Shown: positions 21,631 to 34,106 of the stretch, in pieces
How the letters are laid out: the number at the start of each line of letters is the position of its first letter
How positions within the stretch are numbered: position 1 is the stretch's first letter
NCBI GenBank assembly: GCA_020809705.1
Contig: CP085836.1
Span: 310,001-374,000 of the forward strand
Source: Calonectria ilicicola
Lineage: Eukaryota; Ascomycota; Sordariomycetes; Hypocreales; Nectriaceae
DNA length: 64,000 nt
Direction of reading: 5' to 3'
Position numbers and translations under genes: made by a program
The notes under the pieces: model-generated
What the model was told of the DNA's origin: nothing
The model's database searches: none
The model's input: only the letters and a program-made list of their open reading frames with translations

Positions 21631-22973
21631 GAACTGATTTATGAATCTGTTGACCAGAAGCCCTAGGGACCCCGCCAACTAAGAATTAGGGCCAACTTTT
21701 GTTTTTCATCTTGATCGTACCTTATTACCTTGAAGCTAGAGGTTTCCTTGAACAACAGCAGCTAATAGATAGTAGTAATGGCGGTGAATTTGAAGTTGTG
21801 CTAATTGAAACTTGTTTAAGTAGTGCCAGGTTAGGTTTGGGCGACGGAGGTTGCGCGGGAAGAGCAGATTCTAATTTAACGGGCCCTGAATCGGAAGTTC
21901 ACTCGGAAGAGAGACAAGACAATAGAAATATGAGGTGTCAGTGAGGTTGGAGATTTTATTTAATTTGGTTCAGCTTTCCGTAACTCAGCAGACCTTAGCA
22001 AAGGCAATCATTTCTAACCCCATGCCAAAGCAGTTTTTCCTCATTGTGATTTGAAGGCCGGGCAGTGATGTCCAGCAGGCATATTGGTAGCCGGCCATCC
22101 CCATTTTCCCCAACCTTCATCTCAATCTTTCTTCAGCCTCTTCTCGGATTTCTGCTCGGATCCCAACTGAGAAATGTTTGAGAAATTGACTGTGCTGTGT
22201 GCTGACCGATAGCGAAACCTAGGCCAAAGACGAACCATCCCGCGAAGTGCAAGGCAGCTTGGCCAGCAGTCTTTACCGGGCGAACGCACTCGAAAATCAT
22301 GATTGTGAAATGGAGCTATCCACGAATTAATATCATGCGGAACAAGAGCAATTCGTAATCAATAGTACCACAGCAACTGTCTTAGGCTGAAAGAAGGCGC
22401 TGTTGACTGGATGTGACCGGATGCAGATCCAAAGGGAAGGGGGAGGCAGTGACAGTGTATAAGCGGCCCTAAGACTGCCTGATGCTAGCGTGGTGGACTG
22501 GACTCAAAAGACTGGCCGTCTGAAAGCGTGGGTGTGTGGCTTAGAAAAGGAACTGTCGCAGCAGTTTTAAGCAGGTGTAAGTTCAAGGTTGGAAGGTTGA
22601 AGTTGAATGAGGGAGACGGTCAAGATCGGTGAGTCACGAACGCCTATGGTGACATGGAGCTGACACTGCTTGACAGCTGGTACACCTTGGCCGTTGTAAC
22701 AGCCGGAGCCCAAGACAACAAGCAACACGGAAACGAACCAACCTGCATTAACAATTACAGTGTTGCGCTCGAGAAACCGCCAACCTCTTTTACCATCTTC
22801 TATCTTTTCTGCTTACCCTTCGGAGAAACCTAATCGCCTAGGCTCCATGTCTCGCCCGGTTTCATAGAGACTATCATAGAAACTATCACACTCCCAGCAC
22901 CCCATAATTGCTGTTCCTTACTGATCCATACTCTTCCTGGACTGTGGTCCGAATTCTTTCTCACAAACATAAA

Positions 22974-23939
22974 ATGCCCAATATGCAAACAGCATGCATA
23001 CCCCCCTATCGAAAACTACAATACTGGATTCTGAAATCACTTCCGAGCGAGTTGTCATTGAGAATCAGAAAATTCGGTATTACAGAACCTACCATCATTC
23101 TCAACACATTGGGCCATGCCACAGACTCAGAGGGCAGGATTCTAGACCGAAATGTACCATTATACGAGCACTTCATCGGCGACAATGAAACGCTGCGAGC
23201 CGTGTGCGAGAAGGGTAGGCCTTGGGTGCTGAGCCGCTACGCCGAAGACAGCGAAGGCCAGCTCAATGTGATCAGATATCGGGCTGATTGGAGGAAGGAC
23301 TTCGTGGGGGTGGTGAACTTCTGGCTGCCACCCATCGAGGGTGACCACTCGACCTCTCCTGTCTACCCTTGCTATCCTATCGAACGTGTCATGTCCATGC
23401 ACCGCACCTTCGGCAATTCACCTGACGAGGAAACCAATATCAGGAAGCCGTTCAAACCGATGCAGAAAAGAGCCTTCGGAGGCCACCAGATGATCGAGCC
23501 GCTATGCCTCAAGCACGTGCCTCTCCTACGAAGGGTGATATTCACCTTTAGCTACGCTGACCAGAGTCTCTTCCCACCATTGGACGAGAAGGTGGGCGCC
23601 GAGGTCACGTCCGAAGGAAAATTCGTTTGTCGGTTAGACTCTGATGGAAATGTTGCTGCGGTATATTTTTGCAACATCACCGACACGAAAGAATTTTACG
23701 AATTCAGATCTCGAGCTATCGTTTCATGGCGGCCGCCGCGTTCTCTCGGGGAACCACCAAAAGATTCACTCCTCCCCTGTGAGCCGGAAATGATTTTGGA
23801 AGTCAGTATCCAAAGGGTCGGTGAGTACGATGGTGTGGATGAGCCACCTGAGTACATAACCTCTGGGTGCCCATGGGTTCGCTTGGAGGATAGGCACTAC
23901 CAAGAAAGCCACCGGACACAGTTACTTCGCTGTCTGTAG
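22974..23939 (+). CDS. 2EXR-like protein, intact
   Basis: 321 residues from the ATG at 22974; the open frame extends upstream without another ATG. Near residue 20 it has LPSELSLRIRKFGITEPTI, which fits the fungal 2EXR pattern (LP-x-EL-R-x-I...). It continues with EKGRPWVLSRY (compare LERLRPWILKQQ in the 27.5-28.5 kb gene), VVNFWLPPIEG and HVPLLRRVIFTFSYADQS. It therefore looks like a distant, undamaged relative of the two decayed copies at 12.5 and 28 kb. 2EXR proteins are abundant in filamentous ascomycetes and have no established activity. No intron signal is needed. Function unknown. Confidence 0.7.
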   Translation: MPNMQTACIPPYRKLQYWILKSLPSELSLRIRKFGITEPTIILNTLGHATDSEGRILDRNVPLYEHFIGDNETLRAVCEKGRPWVLSRYAEDSEGQLNVIRYRADWRKDFVGVVNFWLPPIEGDHSTSPVYPCYPIERVMSMHRTFGNSPDEETNIRKPFKPMQKRAFGGHQMIEPLCLKHVPLLRRVIFTFSYADQSLFPPLDEKVGAEVTSEGKFVCRLDSDGNVAAVYFCNITDTKEFYEFRSRAIVSWRPPRSLGEPPKDSLLPCEPEMILEVSIQRVGEYDGVDEPPEYITSGCPWVRLEDRHYQESHRTQLLRCL

Positions 23940-24895
23940 CACAGATGCAGGGACGGGATTAATGGCGGGGGGATTGAGATGAGATCACTGGTGCCATATG
24001 AGGACTACGTCGCTTTGCGCTATGAGCCGGTCTCTGCCATGTAGTCAGTTGCCTGAGGGAAATGATTAGCGTAGAAGTCAAGGGCCTCTCGATGTCTCTG
24101 GAAAAGCAGATACATATTGATAGATCCTCACAAGAGGGATCGGTATGTCAACAGCATACCTTGGCACAATGCACCTGTAATGACTCGGCCTATGTCAAGG
24201 TCATTTACTTCGCTCCTCGCAACATCTGATTAGAATACAAGTGCCTCTACAAGCTCAATAGGAGAAGGGGGAATGCAAAACTATCTAAATAAAAGAGTCT
24301 GGTGATTATTGTGAGCACTATGGTTTGTAATACATAATCGAAATTGGTCGCCCTTGTTATTGCATTTACCTACCATCACCTTCATTCTAAAAATATTATT
24401 AAAAAGGATAATTTCTATAAGGTCATTACATAATGTGGAATGGATATAGAAATTGACATGACTAACATGAATATGTACACTTCTGCACTTCCCGGCAATT
24501 TCCACAACATCAGCTAGATCCATTGTTATAATGCCTCAGTTCTTAACTAGCACAATGTGCCATTAGGAACGAACAAAAAGACGCTTAGTCGATTTAAGTA
24601 GAAGAGAAGCAATATATTTCTCATGGCTGAACGGTTTGATATGAAGTCTATGTGCTTTTGAGCGTTGCTCTCGAAGAAGATTTACTTGATTCAGCTATCA
24701 ATCATGGCTAACAAAACCTGTTCTTTTTTCTTTTCATTTGATCTTCAATAAATACAATTGGTGGTAGTCTAAGATTAAGTGCAGTTGCCAAACAAAGAAC
24801 GCATGTAAAAGAATCAACAATGTGCAAAGTCACTCAGACAAACTCAGCACCATAGCCAATCATTGGAATGCCGACCCTCCTCGATTCATAGTCTT
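23940..24895. other. Intergenic, AT-rich
   Basis: No supported gene or repeat. Confidence 0.35.
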
Positions 24896-26893
24896 TCATC
24901 CTGCCAATCGTTTACATCGTTTCGAATCTGGTTCATCGTAAGATGCTGAACAAAAGGCGCGCTTGCTTGGCACGTCAGTTTCCGACATTTTGGAATTATC
25001 CTTGTCTGAAGTTGGAGTAAGCGCCGAGTAGGGCTCTTCTTCTTGTTTCTCTGCTGGCTTGGAAGTAGCCCTAAACGGGCTTCCGGCCTGTCTGCTCGTC
25101 TCACATGATAAACTTCTTGGTGGCGTTTTCATGAACCTGACCTCTTCATGTGATACAACGGGCCTGGGGCTCTCGCCGCCGTCGGGATCTTCAATATCGC
25201 TGTCCAATAGGATAGGTGACGCTGATGTGTCGCCTTTGGTAAGAGCTCTGCTGTCGATCACCTGCTCGGTTAGAGAGCTCGAACCATCGCCATCGTCACT
25301 TTCGTCTTCGAGTTCGATTGTAGCTTATGACTCTATCTTTTCGGCGTTGGTGCGCTTACAAGGGGTCCCCGAATCATCAAATATTAATCCTCGACTTTGA
25401 AAGGATTTAACTAGTGCTTCAGGCATAGATTGGTCAGTATATGTGGACTCTATCTTTAGCTTGCGGCTGACACGGTAGTAGCCGTGAGTTTTCTCGATAG
25501 AAGAATCACGGATGACTCGATTATACTTCCACGGAGATTGGGCCAAATTCTTTGGCCAATTCACTGGGCAATAGCCCCCAATGGGAGTGTATAGAAGTTC
25601 CTTCGAGATCGAAATTTGGCCGATTTGGTGAGCGTACGTGGTTAGACTACAACCAATTACTTTGGAGGGTCTTTTTTGTTTCTTAAAGGTTCGATCATGG
25701 ATTCCAATCTCGTCTAGAATAGCGCTGCCGATAAGTATCATAACTAGATCAAGATCCTTTTTTGCTGGTACGTTGAATCGTTTTTTGGGTTGTGACAGCA
25801 GCACCCAGTCTTGATGGCGGATCTCGAAAGGTGCCGAACAAGGGATAGCTTCCCCGTCGAACGAAAGTACTTGGACATCGACGTGTTGTTTGATATCCTG
25901 TTTGGTTAGACCAACCAAGCCTCTTAAGTTCAGAAAACATAAGAACACCCCAATAAAGCCGCATTCTCAATCATTTTTCTGTGAGGATATTGGCATGCCG
26001 TAAACTGAAAAGTTGAAAGGCTTTCCTAACTCCGCCAATACAGAGCGCCATGCAATGCCGATAGCCTTTACCCGGCATTCGCGCCCACAGTATAGGCTAT
26101 CGTAGATGATCAAATGTCCCAGAGTCCTATCCCAAATGTACGTGACCCAATGAACCGAACTTTGAAAATGCGCAATCCCAATAAAGAATCATTTATTCTT
26201 TGTCTCTCTTATAAAATCCTAGGCGCTATACGCCGTAGTCTGGATACAAGAGACCGCTTCATACCCAGGGGGGATAAATGGGTTGTGATTCGGGCCGTCG
26301 GGTGGATTGGACACTATTTTGGTTGAGTTGAGCTGAAGATACGCTCGGCAAGGTACAACAGCGTCAGCTAGGCCGTAGCAAACTAAGCGAAGAAGCGCAA
26401 TCAGACCCCAGTTTGTGGCTCTTTGACAGTCTTGTAGCTTGCCGAACAGATCCCAGAGGTCTGTACAATGATCAACCCATGAAGCGTTCGTGACTTCGGC
26501 GAAATCATCCGGGGGTTTCGCTTCTTTGGCCCATAGTTTAATGGACTGATCCTCATTAAGGGTCGGGGTATTTTTCTTTATTTCTGAGAGTTCAAGGTGG
26601 TCCCAGTTTGTCCGTGGTTGGAACATTGCCGGTTGGCGTTCTATCAGCTCATCCAACGGCTTCTTCGGCCATTCTTCGCTAGAGCTGAGAAAGCTCCCCG
26701 CACCTCCTTCGCCTTTGATGACCCCTTCATACAGGATCAAATGCTCTCCCGGCCGCAAAAATCTAACCGGGTCGTCCTCGTCGGTGAGATCAATAACTTT
26801 GGACTGGTCTATGTGTCCGGGGATCCTGGAAGGAGCACATGCAGACCTTGGATGAATTTCTCTTGGTGAATGAGGGTCCTATCCGTCTTCCAT
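24896..26893 (-). pseudogene. Ulp1-like cysteine protease, five in-frame stops
   Basis: From an ATG at 26893 a single frame of 666 codons runs to 24896 without any frameshift, broken only by stops at 26881-26879 (TAG), 26221-26219 (TAG), 26191-26189 (TGA), 25969-25967 (TGA) and 25327-25325 (TAA). The protein aligns with the intact gene at 34107-35201. C48/Ulp1-type features are visible: FFIGIAHF, VHWVTYIWDR (His), IIYDSL (Asp), then SQKND-stop-ECGFIGVFLCF (Gln and Cys-Gly). The third stop (TGA) aligns with CGA (Arg) in the intact relative, a C-to-T change. The other stops can also be derived by C-to-T or G-to-A. The C-terminal 120 residues are acidic/Ser-rich with a basic end (SKRCKR). A RIP-damaged duplicate is the simplest reading. 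Confidence 0.85.
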
Positions 26894-26917
26894 CACGAGT
26901 ACGTGAGCTGAATCAAC

Positions 26918-27262
26918 TCAAAGGCCTGCTTTTAAAATGTGATCCCAAATGCGCTTGTCCCAGTATCCTTTGTTGAACACAAAGTAGTCGGAATACTGGC
27001 GTCTCTGGAGCAACCGAGGAAGTAAAATCAGAATAAGTTGATGGTAGCGAACATATCTGATTGATTCAAGATCAAAAACTAGAAATTTCGACGTGCTGGA
27101 AGGATTGAGTGTAGAAAATACTTGAAAAAAAGCCGGCTCAATGTATTCCTTAAATTGACCGTTGTGCGGGGTGAGCTGGGATGAAAGGGTTGCCCTGCGC
27201 GGCCCACATCTCGACAACTGGCCACGGCTGGCTTTCACGTTGGATTGCTCAAGGGGTAGCAT
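26918..27262 (-). CDS. Small unknown ORF
   Basis: 114 residues from an ATG at 27262, ending 24 bp before the start of the Ulp1-like pseudogene. The last 70 residues read like real protein (STSKFLVFDLESIRYVRYHQ, LPRLLQRRQYSDYF, GYWDKRIWDHI). No family recognised. It could be a remnant of a larger gene, since the first 40 residues are low-complexity. Confidence 0.3.
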   Translation of the reverse strand: MLPLEQSNVKASRGQLSRCGPRRATLSSQLTPHNGQFKEYIEPAFFQVFSTLNPSSTSKFLVFDLESIRYVRYHQLILILLPRLLQRRQYSDYFVFNKGYWDKRIWDHILKAGL

Positions 27263-27516
27263 TAACTGAGTTAGAGCTACCCCATAAGGAAAGGTTGATT
27301 TCCCGCTTCATAGGGATTTTCAATCCATAAAAAGAAGCTATAACGTTACATCTAATATGATTGACTCCGACATGGGATCTCGAACTGGGGATACAAAAAT
27401 CTCATTCAGGCTCCGCCACGATGATATCACTCGATAATTGATTGAGGTCGAATCAAGCTCCCATCGCACCTTCCAACTTAATTCTTCAAAGAATCAGTAT
27501 TTCAATCAGTGATAAT

Positions 27517-28533
27517 TTAAATCCGGCTGTCCCAAATCTCTGTGGCATATCTAGTGGCCGTTCCTGGAACCAACTTAATCTTGGCCTGTCGGATTGTGCG
27601 AAAAAGCCTGTGCCAAATGATGTGAAGTGTCATCATTTGTTGATCCTGGATGTCGTTGATTTCTGACAATGTAATCCACTCACTAGCACACGGGTGGTGG
27701 GACAATGCCTCCTCGATCTCACCATTATCATGGACAATGTATAGGTGGAATATAGTCTCAAAGTTTTTTCCAAGCTGCCGTGATTTAGTTTCCACCTAGG
27801 ACAAAATGTCGGCACCAGATAAACAACGAAAGCGTGATCGTTGAGTATTTCGAAAGTACACGTGTTTTACAACCTCACAGGGAGTTTCATCTCCGTCCAT
27901 GTTTGTGAGGGAGCCGAGGCCTACCTCACAGATGAATTCACCATCGTTGTTGCGGGGGTCTGCCCACGACATGGAAAGGCTCGGATCGATGTTTTCAAAA
28001 ATAAGGATTGCATGCCGGAGATGACGTAGTTCCAATGAGTGAAGATCACCCTCCAAGTCATCAAACCACGTATCATTGTTGTAATAATGTTCAATATTTC
28101 TAGAGGAGCAACGGGTGCCATATTGATCAAGGTGGAAATGGTCCTCAATCGATAGAATGTTTTGCAAAGGGTAGCCAGAATTTGGGTCCTGTGCACCGCG
28201 AGGGCCCAAGTCACGGCATGTGGACATCGGAAGCTCAAAATTGCGTACACTGATGAAATCTAACTTTAGGCAAAATCGAATTGCGAAACCATTTTGTTGC
28301 TTTAGAATCCATGGTCGAAGCCGCTCTAGGTTGCCGGTAACCCACTCAGGCATAGTTGCTTCAAGGTGGGCGAATGTTGGAGCAAGAAGGCTCACATTGC
28401 TCTCCAGGTCGTCTGCAACAATATCGGGCGTCTGAATAGCGAATTTGGCGATAGATAACACGATCTCATCAGGCAAGTGCGGCAGGGTGCTCTCCATGGG
28501 CACACGATCACGATCCCATGGGGGCGGTGACAT
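27517..28533 (-). CDS. 2EXR-like gene copy 2
   Basis: ATG at 28533. One frame runs to 27517 with a single TAG at about 27796-27798. A 66-nt intron (GTGTAC donor, CCTAG acceptor) would remove that stop in frame; the same 66-nt structure exists in copy 1, which favours an intron over damage. With it the protein is about 316 residues. Features: STLPHLPDEIVLSIAKFAIQ (2EXR-like), RLRPWILKQQNGFAIRFC, DQYGTRCSSRNIEHYYNND, DLHSLELRHLRHAILIF. No other stop was seen, so this copy may be functional, unlike copy 1. It lies upstream of the damaged Ulp1-like gene on the same strand, repeating the order seen at 12.5-18.2 kb. Function unknown. Confidence 0.65.
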
Positions 28534-29924
28534 TTCATAATCTGTACTAGATTAGTTGTTAGCCAAACAATGATAGCAAAAGTAGTGAGCAACATACCCT
28601 TGCTTGCAAGTCCTAGGCGTTGGCACTTTTAATGATGTTGCGCAAGCAGATCGAATACAAGGAAGGAATTCAACAGACGTGCGTGGGGCGAAAGAAAATA
28701 GAAAACAGGAAAAGAAGGGGCAGTGCTAACAGTTGGATGTGGGAGGCTTCCATGTCAATTTCTAGCCGAGTTGCCACTATATGAACAACATGGAGGAAAG
28801 ACGAAAGTCAGAGACCTTGCTTTCAAGCTGGACCTGGTTCTTAGGTTGGAATGACGGGGCATGTGTAGAACCTATTGTTTGGATAGTTTAATTATGAACG
28901 CGCTGATCCTACTCGTGTGGTAGGGATCGGTGGGTAAGATGTGATTTCGGAAAACAAACGTGCATCAAACAGCAAGGACTGGGCTGAGAGATTAGTTGAG
29001 GCGGCGGATAGTTGGCTGTCATGGTTAGTGGATATCGGGGTTTATAGTGGGACTCATACGCTCTAGCGAAGAGAAACAAAAGAGATATTGGATCGATGTA
29101 TCTTGCTCGATTGATGTCGCTAGCTATGTGCGCCACACGTTGTATTAGAGCTTTTCCATCATTAATGAAAAGATCAATCCACATTGATTGTGGCGGTTAC
29201 GATCCCGCTGATGCACCGATCTTGTAGGTCATAAAAGGGGCGTGATGGTCTAAGACTGATTGGATTAGGAGCCAGCGTTCATTTTATATGAGACCTTATT
29301 GTGATCACAGCTATGACAACCATAATATATTAAGTCACAACAAACGTACTCGGGAACGAGATACTAGAGCCAAATTGGGGCCAAAATGTCCTGACATGGT
29401 CTGGTAGGGTGGCTCTATACAGGTACCTTCCTGAACGTAATGAATATAAAGTTGGTCGATTTTTTAGACAAAAGAAACAGACTTAGTTTTCCTGCAGCGG
29501 CCTTCTTGCAATCTTTGCCTCAATTTGCTTGTGCAGGGAGATCTCTAATCTTTACATCCATCGTAGGGATGCACCAAGAGACCCAAAAATGTCCTATCAA
29601 GGTCGGCTCCAGGGTGGCCGTCGTATTCTCAAGACACAATCCAAATAGTCACAGGAGCTGCCAATGGGTATATGGCAAGACAATTGACTTGTGATGACAG
29701 CACCTTGGCGAGATTATTACGGGTTTGGCGTGCGATTATTTAGAAGAAGGAAAGGTGGAGAAGGTCGTGCCCGCTCGCACCGCTGCACATGCTTACTGAA
29801 TCACACTGTGGCGAGACAAGCGGGTCAATGAAGGCAGGAACGAGATGGAATGTGGGAATATTTAGCCATTGAGGAATGAAATTTTCTCTGTCGTTTTTCT
29901 TAAAGCAATCTGGAACATGGGAAA
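28534..29924. other. Intergenic
   Basis: No supported gene. A short frame at 29440-29694 is open but shows no family resemblance. The ends should hold divergent promoters for the genes starting at 28533 and 29925. Confidence 0.35.
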
Positions 29925-32574
29925 ATGGCATTAGATCCTTTTGGTTCCGGGTCGAGGCGACAACTTCCGGCCCTTGCGTCTAAATCCACCCAAGAATATG
30001 TCCTTCATTGGCCTGGTAGTGTCGGTGTTCCCAGGGTGGCTTCAAATGCGCCTGCTCGCGATAAAGTTCTTGTAGCGTCCTTCTTCTCTGGTATCCTTGG
30101 AGCTTGCTAAGAAAAGAACAATAACAGACTCAGCACGTGGTCACATCCATCGTCGAGAAATCGTTTAATGCATCGCGGCCGACCGACTTTCGAGACGCCT
30201 TCACATCGCTCATCCGCAGCTACCCCCAACCCGTACAGTCAACAGCATTGCAAAATCTTATATCGGAAGTGCCCAAAATGCGTCATGCCGGAAAGACAGC
30301 CAGCGATATGTTACCACCTCATCTCAAGCGCGCTCGTGACCGGGGCCGCAACGAGGATCGCCGAAGTCGGTTGCTTCAGTCACTTACAAGCGCGTGGAAC
30401 GGCTCAGGCTAGTTGCCTAATGATATTCTACATGCTAGAAGAATGCCAAATGCGCCAATATCAGTCCATGTACTAGCGGATTTGGATGTCGTCACCAAGT
30501 TGGCGGAGATTCGCAACATTCCTCTACCCACCTTGTGGGGGCATGGCGGAATCCTTCGCTCCGCGGTCTCCGGAACATCAGATCGCCCTCGGTTTACTCG
30601 AGATAATAGTCGCAGGGCACGAAAAGCCATGGAAACCTTATTCGGCGCAAGCAATAGGAATTCAGAGGTGGAGGAAGCAAGCGAGGTGGACAAGACACCA
30701 GAGCAAGATGAAGGGAAAGATGGGGAAATAAATGGAGGAGACTATGAGGGGCATGTAGAAACCGTGGACGGTGAAGTGGCCGGACTGACCTTTGCCAAAG
30801 AAACTAATGATTCTGCGTCCTTTTTAATGGAGGGTGCCGACAACAACAGTCCCCATGCACTGAACGAAGGCAACATAGAGTTGGTGGAGATTGATCAGCA
30901 CCAAGAAGACGTTGACCTCTCAAGTGGATCACCAAGCCAAGAGCTTGCCTCGGACAATAACTACCCTTCCGAAGTTGAAATGCACCTTCGAGCTCCTCCG
31001 CCTCGACTTTCAAGCGATGATCTGGGGCTGAATTTGGATGAGGTACAGCCCTCGCCGGAAGGGATGAACTCATTCGCAATCTCCATTCCATCTTCTATGC
31101 CCCCTTCATCCCCTAGCCCCACCAGAGTCACGATCAAACGCCGCCGCCATGCACAGCCTACCTCTAAAGATCTGATAAAGCGCCAACTTTCTAACAACCT
31201 TCCGTTGTCTGATTCCACCCTCTACCTTGTCTCTCAGGCTTTGGCGAAACCCCATGTTAGCAAGGGTGTTCGTGTTCTCCATCCACTGTGGCTCAATCCT
31301 GACGAAACGTACATTCAACCTCAACCTCTCAGAGGCATTACCCATGGAGTGTGCCTTTATGCGCCAGTCTACCATCATAAGATTTCCCACTGGTCGCTGT
31401 GCAGAATTCAAGTGACTAAATCACATGTCAAAACCGAGCTCTATGATTCTCTACAATCTGACGCAAGCGCTGAAAGGGTGAAAAGTAGACTAGAACAATG
31501 GGTGCATGGGTCTAGGTTGAACAAGACTCATGTTTTTACCCAGGTTGTGAGTTTGCGTCCTTGTATTCTGTTTTTGTTTGGACACTGACCCCTGAGTGCT
31601 CATAGAAAACTCCTCAGCAGCTTGACAACATTAGCTGCGGTATCTTTGTTCTTGCTGTTCTCAGGTACCTCTTACTCGGAGCCTCTATTCCGAGTACCAT
31701 CGATCCAGAACAAGAGAGAGGGAGTTTATTGGCTTTATTTCCAAGCGATGAGAATCTGGAGACTTGGTATGATGATAAAAATGAACATCGGTCTTTGTCT
31801 CACGTCTCAAATGATCATAGCGAAGAGGCCGCCCTGCCTAAAAGGAAGATTCTTGGTACCACTCCCGATAAACCTAATAGGAATCCTAATAATGAGGACA
31901 CCATACCTCAGACTACTGGCCCGGATATTATGAAAGATGAGATAATGAATAGACAAGGACAAAAGCGAGATAGGGATATCGGAATTGGCATTATCGGCGC
32001 AAGGCAAGATGTAAGTGGAATTGGCGGTATGTTGGACTCTGTGAGTATCAATACCCTCGACCTAGCGATATCAATGGCGAAAAGCAAGGTCAAGATTGCA
32101 AAGGCATTAGTGAAGGATGCAACGAACCTACAGGATATGGCTGCCCTCAGACTCGCTGCAGCTCGAGACTTTGCAGATGAGCTTTCATCAAGAATGGACA
32201 ACAGTGCAACGCTGTTTTTCTCTCCTGATCGCACCCGACTTGATAAAAAGATGACAACTTGCCCAGAGGAACTAATTTTCACCCAACATCCTCCTGACTT
32301 GCCAGCAGCAGAAGCTCAGTCTATGATTTACAAGGGCTTTGACAGGTGCTTGGTCGCAACTCGGTTCAATTTAAATAACACTGTAGAAAGCTTTGTTCAT
32401 AAGCTCAAGACAGCTGAATCTCACTCAAGCTCAAGACAAAGGGAACTTACAAACGCAATCAAGGAGCTGGAAGAGCTGATGCGAATTCGCCGAATCAAAC
32501 AAGATATGACTACAGTGTCTTTGGAATCATTCAAGATATTGGGAACCTCAGAAAATAAGGGGTTCGTATACTAG
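29925..32574 (+). CDS. Ulp1-like (C48-type) cysteine protease
   Basis: Four-exon model of 829 residues: 29925-30071, 30128-30393, 30439-31546, 31606-32574. Introns of 56, 45 and 59 nt all keep phase; the last (GTGAGT, CACTGAC, CATAG) is the best supported, the first two are the best fit to signals. The middle is acidic and disordered. The protease domain spans the last intron: ISHWSLCRIQV (His), ELYDSLQSD (Asp), then LDNISCGIFVLAVLRYLLLG (Asn/Gln and the catalytic Cys-Gly). The C-terminal 230 residues are helical with Ala/Lys and Leu/Glu heptads, likely coiled coil. Ulp1-type enzymes remove SUMO-like modifiers; many fungal members are uncharacterised or linked to mobile elements. No transposase partner was seen beside it. 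Confidence 0.82.
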
Positions 32575-34106
32575 AGGGAGCACACATTAATTATCTCGAC
32601 ACACATCACAACCAATTATTATTGTCTACGAGCTGTTAGCAGACCTTGCCTTCTCCGCGCACTACTTTATGGGAAACTCTCCTCTTTAGGAGTGATGGAA
32701 CGCAGGTATCAATTTGGAATTGTTGGCATCATTTCATATCTCATCCTCTCCCATGAATATCGCCAGCTATTCTGGCAATGGACGTTACATATGCCCTCGG
32801 CCCTTAATAATGATGAGAATATTGCGAGTGGGGTACAGTTAGCCTCGAAATCCGAATCGGATACTAAGTGCGTATGTAAAATATTGTATCAATAAACCAA
32901 ACACATTGTTCATTCACCTTCATATATCACAAGGTCTTCATGTGTTTTGGGTTGGAAATCTCCCATGAGTGCTGAAAGCCGGAGGCCGGGAAAACAGTAG
33001 TCTGACCTAAGTAGCCGAGATACCAGCCTCTTGTATATTATATCCCACTTGAGCGGCCTCTCTAGAGTAGAACTTAGGCCTATGAGCAATGTAATAACTA
33101 CGTTTTATCAATGAGAGGCAGCTCGACCTAGTCGTCTAAGGAGCAGTCCGATTATTCTTGCCTCCTATATGCGATGGAAACGTGGTAGCCTGTACCCAGT
33201 CTGTAGTACGTCACAAGGTCTCCATTTTGTGTCATGATGCCATGCTCAGATTTGATGAGATGATCTTCAGACTTTTAGATGGGAGGTGTACATAGCCGAC
33301 TGTCCCGTCATTTGACAGGGCTCCGAAATGGTGACCTAAGGAGCATTATTGTACGTACCAAACGCGCTGTATAATACCTCTGTGCGTGGGGCTTTGAGGC
33401 GGATGTCTTCAAAAACTTTTTTTGTCGTGATTAGTATTCAATCTATCATTTGTTTCAAAGGTCAGAAACATTAGGTATTGCCGCGGGGCCAAGAATAGCG
33501 AGGTGCGTACAATGAGGTTCATACCCAGCCTATTCAAAGATGGTATTTTGCAAATTTATACTTATCACGTCAGAGTAGAGTAGACCAAGTAAGCAAGTAT
33601 GTTTGTTCGAACTCGTACATTAACTTCTGCTAGTAAACCTAGACCTCATCAACAACACAACCAGAAGCAAGCCGTCATGGTTGAACCAATACCACCCGAC
33701 TCAGATCCAACGACAATAGATATCCATAATGGATTTCCTGGCTACAAGACACATCCTTCAAGAATCCCTATCTGGTACGACGATACGATTCCAACATTGG
33801 TTGAATTTCTCATGGTACCGAACACCGACAAATCGTACGCACCTATAACCCCCAAGGCTACTAAAAGTTTGCCCTATTTGACCTTCTACCCAATTGTTGT
33901 GATGGTAGAGTGAGTTCGCGTGAGTATCAGAGTCTCCGTGTAGTTTGGGGTCACAGGGGTGATACTGAGCAACAGCCCCATCAGTGTCATCACTCGGAGC
34001 GAAAAAGGTCATGCTCCGGACCCCAAGCTCTTCCAGAATCATAATTTGAAAAGGTCGCAATAACACGCAGCCATTCGATTTGCACAGAGCCATCTGAGGA
34101 GATATT
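32575..34106. other. Intergenic with repeat G
   Basis: No supported gene. A 104-codon frame at 33599-33913 is open but without resemblance to any family. Repeat G lies at 33107-33170. Confidence 0.35.
33107..33170. repeat. Dispersed repeat G, copy 1
   Basis: About 63 bp resembling 56975-57040: GAGAGGC.GCTC, CTAAGGAGCA.TC.GAT and CTCTTGCCT-like blocks are shared. Type unknown. Confidence 0.45.

Larger units (their letters stand above)
20696..22973. other. Intergenic with tRNA-like element
   Basis: No supported protein gene. It holds a tRNA-like/SINE-like element (21521-21630) and a 30-bp fragment of repeat A (21471-21500). The last few hundred bases should hold the promoter of the 2EXR-like gene at 22974. 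Confidence 0.4.

Noticed and set aside
33599..33913. 104-codon + strand frame
   Set aside because: Protein-like in places, but partly low-complexity with no start context, splice signals or homologue in the window.
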